From Hellea sp. (GTDB lineage: Bacteria > Pseudomonadota > Alphaproteobacteria > Caulobacterales > Maricaulaceae), in the NCBI GenBank assembly GCA_029250925.1, contig JAQXEH010000049.1:1-64000 (forward strand): a stretch of 64,000 nucleotides of DNA. The letters are read 5' to 3'. Both the position numbers and the translations under genes were made by a program. Positions 40,130-48,541 of this stretch are shown in pieces (within the stretch, counting starts at the first letter, position 1; each line of letters starts with the position of its first letter). Below the pieces are notes generated by a model. The model was not told the origin of the DNA, searched no databases, and saw only the letters and a list, made by a program, of their open reading frames with translations.

Positions 40130-41105
40130 TTTTTGTCGCTCCAAAACTATTGTCAAAAAAGTTTAACCAATTCAAACCCATAATTTTCTCAACATCAGCA
40201 TTAGACATACCCTTAGAAATTAATCCCTCTGAAATATTACTAAAATCACGACTGCTTTTAAACCATTCTGGTTGCTCAGGCCAATCAGAGTTCTCAGAAC
40301 TGCCTTCGCCAAAATCTGGTTTAAATGTCCATGTTCCACTGCGCATCCATTCTAGTGTATCATAACCCCAATTTTGACAGAGATCAGAACCAATACCAAT
40401 ATTATCAATTCCCATTAATTCAGCAGTATCTAAAATCATTCCGCAGAAATCATCTAGTGTGCAACTTGAATTATTGTTTAAGTGAAATGGGTACATCGAA
40501 AACCCAAGCATCCCTTTGGACTCCCCTAAAGCTTTAAGAACATCATTAGATTTATTTCTTAATGCATGATGCCATTTAGATGGATTGGCATGAGTAATAG
40601 CTATGGGTCTTTCAGAATAGTCAATTGCCTGTAAGGTTGATTTCTCTGCACTATGAGACATATCTATAACCATTCCCACACGATTCATTTCCTTTATAAC
40701 CTCTCTTCCAAACCGTGTAACCCCGCTATCAGCATTTTCATAGCATCCTGTAGCCAATAAACTTTGGTTGTTATAGGAGAGCTGCATAATTCGAACGCCT
40801 TGCTCATGAAGCATTTCTACTTTTCTTAAATCATCTTCGATAGGAGAACAGTTTTGAAACCCTAATATAATACCAACTTTATTTAAGGCTTCCGCTTTGC
40901 GAATATCATTACCTGTGCGGACGGGCATAATTAAATCTGAATTCTCGCGAAAACGACGTCGCCAATCACCTATATTGGCTAATGTGGACTCGGTGTTTTC
41001 CCAATAACTAATTGTAACATGTATAGCGTTTACGCCTCCATCGCGTGCCTCGGCAAATAAGTCACGGTTCCAGTTTACGTATTGCAGTGCATCTATAATC
41101 AACAT
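40122..41105 (-). CDS. M19 (renal/membrane dipeptidase) family homologue with divergent metal site
   Basis: IDMSHSAEKSTLQAIDYSERPIAITHANP, GIGSDLCQNWG retain M19 signatures; N-terminal IDALQYVNWNRDLF lacks HxD. Confidence 0.85.
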   Translation of the reverse strand: MLIIDALQYVNWNRDLFAEARDGGVNAIHVTISYWENTESTLANIGDWRRRFRENSDLIMPVRTGNDIRKAEALNKVGIILGFQNCSPIEDDLRKVEMLHEQGVRIMQLSYNNQSLLATGCYENADSGVTRFGREVIKEMNRVGMVIDMSHSAEKSTLQAIDYSERPIAITHANPSKWHHALRNKSNDVLKALGESKGMLGFSMYPFHLNNNSSCTLDDFCGMILDTAELMGIDNIGIGSDLCQNWGYDTLEWMRSGTWTFKPDFGEGSSENSDWPEQPEWFKSSRDFSNISEGLISKGMSNADVEKIMGLNWLNFFDNSFGATKNG

Positions 41106-41108
41106 AAA

Positions 41109-42542
41109 TTAACCTGGGTTAGTGTAAGAGGTTTTCATAATTGTATAAAAATCTTTCGCATGCTCACCTTGTTCACGCGGACCGTAACTTGATGCATTTC
41201 TTCCGCCAAACGGCACATGATAATCCAAACCTGCAGTAGCTAGGTTGACAAGAACACTTCCAAATTTAGCATTGCGCTTGTAATGTTGAGCTTCTTTTAC
41301 AGAATTTGTAATGATAGATGCAGATAAACCATATTCAGTGTCATTTGCTAATGAAAGGCCCTCTTCATAACTATCTACACGCATTATGCAGGTCATTGGT
41401 CCAAAAACTTCTTCTTTATTCACACGCATTTGATTATTAGTATCTGTGAAAATAGTAGGCGCTAAGTAATATCCTTCATGCTCAGATTCAGCTCTTCCGC
41501 CACCGGTTAGAAGTGTTCCACCTTCAGATTTAGCGAGATCCATGTAGGATAAAATTTTATTCATTTGTCCTTCTGATACCACTGGGCCAAGCTCAGTACC
41601 TTCAGCTAGAGCATGCCCAACCTTTTTAAGTTCAGCGGCTTTTACAAATTTTTCAACAAACTCATCATGTATTGAATCTTCTACAATCAAACGCGAAGAG
41701 GCCGTACACTTTTGACCAGATGCTCCAAAAGCGCCGTGTATGGATTGAGCTACAGCCAAGTCTATGTCTGCATTTTTTGTAATTACTATTGGGTTTTTAC
41801 TTCCCATCTCGCATTGAACTCGGGCCATGTTTTTAACAGCTGCCAAAGCAATTTTTTTACCGGTGGGGACTGATCCTGTAAATGATATAGCATCTACTTT
41901 TGAGGCAGATAACGCCGCGCCAACATCACCAGCACCCTGTACCATGTTAAAAACACCCTTGGGCAAGTGCTTATCAAGTACTTCTGCTAACGAGTGTGCT
42001 GTTGCTGGAGTTAATTCAGAGGGCTTTAATACAACTGTGTTTCCATAGGCTAATGCTGGTCCCATTTTCCAAGCTGCTATAGCTATCGGAAAATTCCAAG
42101 GAGTAATTAATCCAGCTACTCCAATCGGCTCTCTAGATATCTCAATATCAATATTGGGACGTACTGATGCTGCACTTTCTCCAATTTGACGCAAACATTC
42201 AGCAGCATAATATTGGTAAAATTCACCCGCCCGAAAGACTTCGCCCCTACCCTCAGCGAATGGTTTTCCTTCTTCCGAAGATAGAATCTTTCCTATCTCG
42301 TCCGAGCGGTCCATAAGTTCCTGTCCTATAGCATAAAGAATATTTTTTTTATCCTCAAGCTTAACAGCGCTCCAAAGTGGCTGGGCATGACGGGCAGACG
42401 ATACAGCATCATCTATTTGACTGGAATTAGCACTTATCAGGTGACCAAGCACTTGTGACGATTCTGATGGATTTATGTTGGCTATTTCATTTCCAACATT
42501 GTGCCATTCGCCGTTGATGAGACTTCCATATATATTTGTCAT
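41109..42542 (-). CDS. NAD(P)-dependent aldehyde dehydrogenase (succinate-/alpha-ketoglutarate-semialdehyde dehydrogenase-like)
   Basis: ITPWNFPIAIAAWKMGPALAYGNTVVLKPSELTP, SFTGSVPTGKKIA, CEMGSKNPIVI, GQKCTASSRLIV catalytic Cys. Confidence 0.92.
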   Translation of the reverse strand: MTNIYGSLINGEWHNVGNEIANINPSESSQVLGHLISANSSQIDDAVSSARHAQPLWSAVKLEDKKNILYAIGQELMDRSDEIGKILSSEEGKPFAEGRGEVFRAGEFYQYYAAECLRQIGESAASVRPNIDIEISREPIGVAGLITPWNFPIAIAAWKMGPALAYGNTVVLKPSELTPATAHSLAEVLDKHLPKGVFNMVQGAGDVGAALSASKVDAISFTGSVPTGKKIALAAVKNMARVQCEMGSKNPIVITKNADIDLAVAQSIHGAFGASGQKCTASSRLIVEDSIHDEFVEKFVKAAELKKVGHALAEGTELGPVVSEGQMNKILSYMDLAKSEGGTLLTGGGRAESEHEGYYLAPTIFTDTNNQMRVNKEEVFGPMTCIMRVDSYEEGLSLANDTEYGLSASIITNSVKEAQHYKRNAKFGSVLVNLATAGLDYHVPFGGRNASSYGPREQGEHAKDFYTIMKTSYTNPG

Positions 42543-42591
42543 AAATTTTCCTTATTGCACACACTAACTGTGTATAATGTAATACTCTAGG

Positions 42592-43593
42592 TTAAAGAGA
42601 GCTTATCTTATCAAGTAATATATCTGCCACCATAACACCGGACTTATTACTCTCAATTCTGTTCTTATGTCTTCTATCACTTGGTAATCTTGCGTCCTTT
42701 TGTTCTTTAATTTTATCAAACAATTTTTCAGAGTGATCAGACCAATTATCTGCATCACCAAGTAAATTTGGGTCTATAGCAATCATAAGCTCACCACCCT
42801 GAGGAGGTCCACCGTCAGCATTGTCGCGGACTGCCGCTTCAAAGCTAAAACTCTCCCCAATCAATCCACCCGCTAATAATTCAACCATCATGGCAATAGA
42901 TGATCCCTTATGTCCGCCAAAAGCTAATAATGCTCCCTTCAAGACTTCATTAGGATCGTTTGAAGGTATTCCGTTTATATCAACACCTACACCATCAGGA
43001 AGCTTATGACCTTCACGAGCCGCTAACATAACTTCGCCTCGCGCCATTACAGAGCTAGCTTGATCAAAAACCATAGGAAAGCTATTTTTTCGGGGCCATC
43101 CGAATGCAATTGGATTTGTTCCGTAAAGAGCTTTAGTGCCACCCGCTGGAATCACTGCCGGCTTATAAGATGTACAAGCAAATGCCACCAAGCCAGCTTT
43201 CGCGATTGGCTCTACTTCAGTCCAAAGCGCTGCAAAATGATGAATGCCAACTAATGACATAACTGCAATTCCACATTTATTTGCGGCCTCAATTAAGTGA
43301 TTACGGCCTTGCTGCAAAGCATACGGAGCAAAACCATTATGGCCATTAACTTTTACAACAGCAGGCGCTAAACTTTCTATGGTAGGTCTTGCCTTACCAT
43401 TTACTTTACCAGATTTAAGTGTTGCAACATAACCTGGCAACCTCATCAATCCATGCGAATGGCAACCAGCTGCTTCAGCAGATTCAATTACATTAGCGAC
43501 AGCTGATGCATTTTCATTGTCACAACCATATTTTAATAGAACTTTAGTTGCTAAATTATTGATTTCATTTAATTTTAAATTTGTATTAGACAT
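42592..43593 (-). CDS. Ldh (malate/L-lactate/ureidoglycolate) family oxidoreductase, DpkA-like
   Basis: AEAAGCHSHGLMRLPGYVATLKSGKVNGKARP; GIHHFAALWTEVEPIAKAGLVAFACTSYKP; GTNPIAFGWPR; GGHKGSSIAMMVELLAG. Confidence 0.88.
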   Translation of the reverse strand: MSNTNLKLNEINNLATKVLLKYGCDNENASAVANVIESAEAAGCHSHGLMRLPGYVATLKSGKVNGKARPTIESLAPAVVKVNGHNGFAPYALQQGRNHLIEAANKCGIAVMSLVGIHHFAALWTEVEPIAKAGLVAFACTSYKPAVIPAGGTKALYGTNPIAFGWPRKNSFPMVFDQASSVMARGEVMLAAREGHKLPDGVGVDINGIPSNDPNEVLKGALLAFGGHKGSSIAMMVELLAGGLIGESFSFEAAVRDNADGGPPQGGELMIAIDPNLLGDADNWSDHSEKLFDKIKEQKDARLPSDRRHKNRIESNKSGVMVADILLDKISSL

Positions 43594-43602
43594 ATTTTTT
43601 TC

Positions 43603-45597
43603 CTACAGTGAACCATAATTTTTTAATATATTTTTACCCAAGGCTACTTCGAGTGGCATCAAAAAGTCCTCATAGTTACGCCATTGATCAACACCGCTGC
43701 TATAAATAGGCTGTCGAACTTGTTCCGAGCTCGCCGTACGAACAGAACGCTTGGTTTTATAAAAGTCCAAACATTCTTTTTCAAAAGGCAACTCGAGAAA
43801 TTTAAATAATTTTCTTACTTCAGTTTCTGTATTAGAGACTACATTCTCATATTGAACTTTATAAATCTTACCTGGCAGCACCTTATTCCAGTGACTCATT
43901 AAGTTTATATAATCTTTATAATAAGTACCAATTTCGTCGAGACCGTAAGTGAATTCCTGACCGCTAGCAAATAATTGTTTAAATCCCGAAAAACAACATG
44001 CCATAGGGTTCCTACGCGCATCAATTATCTTAGCGTTGGGCAATATTAGACTTATAAGACCTATATGACGAAAATTATTAGGCATCTTATCAATAAAATA
44101 AGGAAGTGGTCTTCGGTGCACCATAGTATCAGATATATAGGCGTCACCAAATTTTTTCATTTGTTCACCTGACAATTCACTGAGACAAGCAGGATATTTC
44201 GGCTCCTCGTTCTTTTTTCGTCGACCACCAAGTTCATAAGCAATCGCAGCTATATTTGGTAGCTCATATGTTCCTTCAATTTTAGAGTGTGATGCAAGAA
44301 TTTGCTCTATTAATGTAGAACCCGCTCTTGGCAACCCTACTATAAATATAGGGTCTTTTGCTAAAGACCCCATATCAATTTTGGAATTAAATAATTTTTT
44401 ATCACAAACCTTTTTTTGAGCTTCAAATCTTTGGCTCATCAAAGCTGGCGTATAATCTAACTGACTTTTTCTAAGGTCGTTACCTCTAGTAAAGCAATTA
44501 AAGGCATCCTTATATAAGCTATTATCTTCATAGTGTTTACCAAGCGCAAAACAAAAATGAGCTTGGTCATCAATACTTGTGTTAGGGTCATCCATATAAA
44601 CTTTCATTGTATCAACTTCAGTATCTAGAAATTTATAAGTTTTCAGATTTGCTAAACTCCAATATGCGTCACCAAAATTATTTCTCGCTGCATAAGCGCT
44701 GCGATAAGACAGTATAGCATCCTCAGTCTTACCTATGGTTTTCAAGGCATGCCCGTAGACTAGGAAAAGGTCTGATCTATTTTTAACTTTGGACAGTGCT
44801 TCTTCGTAGATCAATAGTGCCTGATCATAATTACCTACTGCCACTGATTGATTCGCAAAGCCAATCTTATAGTCAAGGTTATTGGGTTCACTTTTCAGTA
44901 ATAGAGTTGCTTGGTTTAATGCCTCTTTATACTTTTGCCGTCGGTAAAGGACATTCATATAATCAAATCTAGCTAAATTATTCTCAGGCTCAAATTCTAC
45001 AGCGCTTTCCAAAATAAATTCAGCATCATCTAACACATTAGTTTTAACGCCTAAGTCAGCTAATAACCGCATCCCCTCTACATGAGTTGGGTTTTCTATC
45101 ATAAATGAACGGCAAACATTTTCCGCTTTCAGATAACGTTTTTCTGCCATCATGTTTCGAACTGTTAATAACTTGGATGGCAGTTTAGATAATTTTTTAT
45201 ACGATTCTAAAGCAGAGTTTGCCTCTATTAGGTCACCCCGCTTACCAAGTAATCCAGCCAATGTTCTTAAACTCGTAGTTAGTGAGTTATTATGAATTAA
45301 AGCCTTACGGTATTCACTTATAGCCTTATCATTGTCACCTAAGTGGAAGTATATATTACCTTTTTCCTGATAAGCCCGTCCAAAGTCAGGCCTAATTTTT
45401 ATAATTTTCTCAAGGTTTTCTAGTGAAATATCGAAATTTCCATTAATTCGTTGAGTGACTGCCAACGCATATAGTGCGTCGCTATTTTCTGGGTCTTTCT
45501 TTACGAGATTTTCAGCCATTTCTTTAGCTTTTATAATTTCCCGTGACTGAACTAGCTCCATTATATTGTCTACAGAAACCATTATTGTTTCACTCAT
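43603..45597 (-). CDS. TPR-repeat protein with C-terminal sulfotransferase domain
   Basis: Multiple N-terminal TPRs; PAPS loop DPIFIVGLPRAGSTLIEQILASHSKIEGTYELPN; 3'-phosphate region NAKIIDARRNPMACCFSGFKQLF. Confidence 0.88.
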   Translation of the reverse strand: MSETIMVSVDNIMELVQSREIIKAKEMAENLVKKDPENSDALYALAVTQRINGNFDISLENLEKIIKIRPDFGRAYQEKGNIYFHLGDNDKAISEYRKALIHNNSLTTSLRTLAGLLGKRGDLIEANSALESYKKLSKLPSKLLTVRNMMAEKRYLKAENVCRSFMIENPTHVEGMRLLADLGVKTNVLDDAEFILESAVEFEPENNLARFDYMNVLYRRQKYKEALNQATLLLKSEPNNLDYKIGFANQSVAVGNYDQALLIYEEALSKVKNRSDLFLVYGHALKTIGKTEDAILSYRSAYAARNNFGDAYWSLANLKTYKFLDTEVDTMKVYMDDPNTSIDDQAHFCFALGKHYEDNSLYKDAFNCFTRGNDLRKSQLDYTPALMSQRFEAQKKVCDKKLFNSKIDMGSLAKDPIFIVGLPRAGSTLIEQILASHSKIEGTYELPNIAAIAYELGGRRKKNEEPKYPACLSELSGEQMKKFGDAYISDTMVHRRPLPYFIDKMPNNFRHIGLISLILPNAKIIDARRNPMACCFSGFKQLFASGQEFTYGLDEIGTYYKDYINLMSHWNKVLPGKIYKVQYENVVSNTETEVRKLFKFLELPFEKECLDFYKTKRSVRTASSEQVRQPIYSSGVDQWRNYEDFLMPLEVALGKNILKNYGSL

Positions 45598-45646
45598 ACT
45601 TATACTTCCATATATGATTAGTTTAAAACACTATTTCTCAAAACAA

Positions 45647-45672
45647 ACAAGGCAGACCGAGGTCTGCCTTGT
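45647..45672 (-). terminator. Rho-independent terminator downstream of the TonB-dependent receptor gene
   Basis: ACAAGGCAGAC-CGAG-GTCTGCCTTGT, 11-bp stem with tetraloop, followed on the minus strand by TTGTTTTGAG. Confidence 0.75.
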
Positions 45673-45694
45673 AAAATTGATATGATTTTAAATG

Positions 45695-48382
45695 TTAATT
45701 AAAATCGTAACGTACTCTAACACCGACTGTCCTTGGTCGGTTAGTAGTGGTACGTTGGATAAAGTCTTGTCTATTAATATTTAGTTGAGCTCGAGTGTTT
45801 GTGATATTTGTCGCAAACAATTCTGCTTTCCAACCCATATCTGAGTCACCAATACCAATAGCTCCATCCAGTATGAAGTATTTTTTCTGGTCCAATTGAG
45901 GCTCTGTAACTGTATCTACAAGAGAGTTCACTGATTTACCTGCGTACTTACCACCTAGCTGCCAGAATGCATCATAATCGTTGATAGCCCACTCATATCT
46001 AGCTCTACCACTGAGCTGGACTTTAGGAGTTAACGGCAATGATGAACCAGCATCAGCTAATAAGAAATCAAGAGCTGGGTCGATCCTAACTAGTTCAGTA
46101 TCATTAAATGATCCAGCCGCATAAAGAGTAAGATTATCCGTTGGAGCATAAGCTATGTCCCCTTCAAATCCTTTAATCTCAGCATCTCCGCCATTAACAA
46201 TAAATGTTAATACACTTACGTTTTGAGAGTCGAACTGAGAAACCTGTATGTCTTTCCAGTCAGTTTTATAAAATGAACCATTAAAACGCATTCTTCCGTC
46301 TAGAAGAGTTGCTTTCCAACCTAACTCCATACTTTCAAACGTGTCTGAGTTGAAAGCAAATGGAAGGCAAAATCCTGGGAAACCATTTCCGCGGGGGTTA
46401 ATTGCAACGGATTCACCGCATTCAAGTCCTGCTGTATTGGTGTTATTTGCTCCAGGAACATATAAGCCCTCTCCTGCTTGACTACCGATAGCGGTAGCCG
46501 CTGCTCGGTTAACTCCAGGCGGACGATATCCATCAGACCAAGAAGCGAATACTAGTAAATCATCAGTAGGAGTCCAAGAACCTGTGAATTTCAATAGAAC
46601 ATCATCGCGTTTCAGAGGAGTTAAGTCATTATAAACACCATCATATGATCGACCGCCTGTAACACTTGGTCTTATATCGTTTGTTGGGTCATTATCATCC
46701 ACGAACAAAGGACGGTTACCATATCTCCAAGCACCTATTCCGGTAAAATCGTATTCCAAATCATAGTAACGAGCACCTGCTTCAAGGTTAAACTGGTCTG
46801 TAACATCCCAATTTACTGAACCATAGAGGGCCATTTGCTTTTCAGACCGGTCATTATCATTACGGAACTGAGTAGCGTCATTTAATTCAAAAGTATTTAA
46901 CGTCTCTTGAGGAAAATCTGAGCGTGTAGTCACATCAATTGCCGCAAAGCCTAGGTCTGCAGGCGCCTGGTAGTTAAAACGTCCAATATGTTCGATTTTG
47001 AAATCTTCGTAGTAACCACCAACAGTGAAGTTAACAGGACCATCAAAATCTGATACTACGCGAAACTCTTGAGTAAATCGCGTGTTCTTATTTGTGATAT
47101 GTGCACTGTTAGATGGATCCCCACATTCAATAACTTCTGGGTCACCGCCAATTGTCGGGTCCAAACCATATACAGTTGAAGCATTGCTTCCTACACCGTT
47201 ATAATAAGAACCAACTAAATATTCACATGCATACCCTGGAATAAATCCACCAATATTTGTGTAACCAGTATAATCAATTTTGGCTTCAACATCACGGTCT
47301 AAATAAGCACCCGTGTATACTAAATCTAACTGACCCATGCGGCCATTAACAGTCCATGCCGTCTGATTGAAAGCATCATTATTGGAATCTTCCTGAAAAC
47401 GAGATACGTTTAAATCGCCTTTGGTTGGATCAAAATCCCAAACACCAGTTGTATCCAAAGTCTGACGCGAATGCTGTAGTAATACATCCCAATCATCATT
47501 TATGTTATATTTTGCACCAATTCTCATACCCGTATAAGTCGCATCGTTGAAATCATCTTCAACAAGCGCAGCGTTATTAGCTGTTGCAAAGTTAACCGGC
47601 ACAGTTACTCCGCCAGCCGGTACGACAGTTCCGTTAACAAAAGTAGTGCCTCCGGCGAATGTAACACTGCTTGCAGGAAAAGCTGGGTTTACGGCATTAC
47701 TTGCTGTAAACGTTCCTGCGACGTTATCAATGTAGCCGCCTTTTTTATCAGTGTAGAATACACCACGTAAAGCTAGCTTATCTTCAATTACAGGCACATT
47801 AAGAACCGCTTCTAAAGCCGTGCTATCTTCGCCGCCTTTAGTAAATGCATAGCTAGCAGATGCGCTAGCGGAATATTCATTCATAACTGGCTTATTTGTA
47901 ATAAGGCGAACAGTACCAGCCATTGAGCTTGCACCGTATAGTGTTCCTTGAGGTCCAGGAAGTACTTCGATACGTTCCATATCAGCAATATAGACATCTA
48001 AATTACGACCGCCTTGAGTTACAGGCTGTTCATCAAGATATAGAGAAACGTTCGGGGCTGAACCCTGTGATTCAGCAACTGTTATGTTAATCGCATCAAT
48101 AGCTGCTCCGCGAATATATAATTCGTTTTGACCTGGTCCTCTACCACCTGCATTTACACTGGGAAGGTATTTCACATAATCTTCAAAGCTATCAATATTT
48201 TGCTCTTCTAATTGTTCCGCATTAAAAGCCTGAACTGCTATAGCAACGTCTTGCATACTTTGCGTTCTTTTGGTTGCTGTAACAACAACTTCATCATCAA
48301 GCTGAGCAAAAGCTGGTGACGATAAACCGACAGCAGCAATTGCACCGATAGCAGTGCAGCTTAGTAGATTTAGTTTCTTCAT
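45695..48382 (-). CDS. TonB-dependent outer membrane receptor
   Basis: Signal peptide, DDEVVVTATKR TonB-box region, plug (YLPSVNAGGRGPGQNELYIRGAA; IEVLPGPQGTLYGASSMAGTVRLITNKP), C-terminal GVRVRYDFN. Confidence 0.93.
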   Translation of the reverse strand: MKKLNLLSCTAIGAIAAVGLSSPAFAQLDDEVVVTATKRTQSMQDVAIAVQAFNAEQLEEQNIDSFEDYVKYLPSVNAGGRGPGQNELYIRGAAIDAINITVAESQGSAPNVSLYLDEQPVTQGGRNLDVYIADMERIEVLPGPQGTLYGASSMAGTVRLITNKPVMNEYSASASASYAFTKGGEDSTALEAVLNVPVIEDKLALRGVFYTDKKGGYIDNVAGTFTASNAVNPAFPASSVTFAGGTTFVNGTVVPAGGVTVPVNFATANNAALVEDDFNDATYTGMRIGAKYNINDDWDVLLQHSRQTLDTTGVWDFDPTKGDLNVSRFQEDSNNDAFNQTAWTVNGRMGQLDLVYTGAYLDRDVEAKIDYTGYTNIGGFIPGYACEYLVGSYYNGVGSNASTVYGLDPTIGGDPEVIECGDPSNSAHITNKNTRFTQEFRVVSDFDGPVNFTVGGYYEDFKIEHIGRFNYQAPADLGFAAIDVTTRSDFPQETLNTFELNDATQFRNDNDRSEKQMALYGSVNWDVTDQFNLEAGARYYDLEYDFTGIGAWRYGNRPLFVDDNDPTNDIRPSVTGGRSYDGVYNDLTPLKRDDVLLKFTGSWTPTDDLLVFASWSDGYRPPGVNRAAATAIGSQAGEGLYVPGANNTNTAGLECGESVAINPRGNGFPGFCLPFAFNSDTFESMELGWKATLLDGRMRFNGSFYKTDWKDIQVSQFDSQNVSVLTFIVNGGDAEIKGFEGDIAYAPTDNLTLYAAGSFNDTELVRIDPALDFLLADAGSSLPLTPKVQLSGRARYEWAINDYDAFWQLGGKYAGKSVNSLVDTVTEPQLDQKKYFILDGAIGIGDSDMGWKAELFATNITNTRAQLNINRQDFIQRTTTNRPRTVGVRVRYDFN

Positions 48383-48442
48383 ATTATTCCCCTTTAGTGA
48401 AATACAGTTTTATTCATGACCCTCATCATAAGAAAAGTTTCT

Positions 48443-48515
48443 ACAACATCAATACTAATGTAGTATTTGTATCGCTAATGTTATGGTCTTAATACGATTG
48501 TGTGACATTATCACA
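48443..48515. promoter_or_regulatory. Two dyads upstream of the TonB receptor: ACAACATCAAT|ACTAATGTAGT (imperfect) and TGTGA-CATTA-TCACA (perfect 5-5-5)
   Basis: At 48443-48464 and 48501-48515 in the intergenic region 5' of the receptor start. Confidence 0.4.
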
Positions 48516-48541
48516 ACAAAATAACTCTATCAGTTAGGTGA

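Noticed and set aside
40122-41105. Treating the M19 gene as a pseudogene because its metal motif is altered
   Set aside because: The frame is full length, other family motifs are preserved and it is translationally coupled to its neighbour, so divergence of function is more likely than decay.
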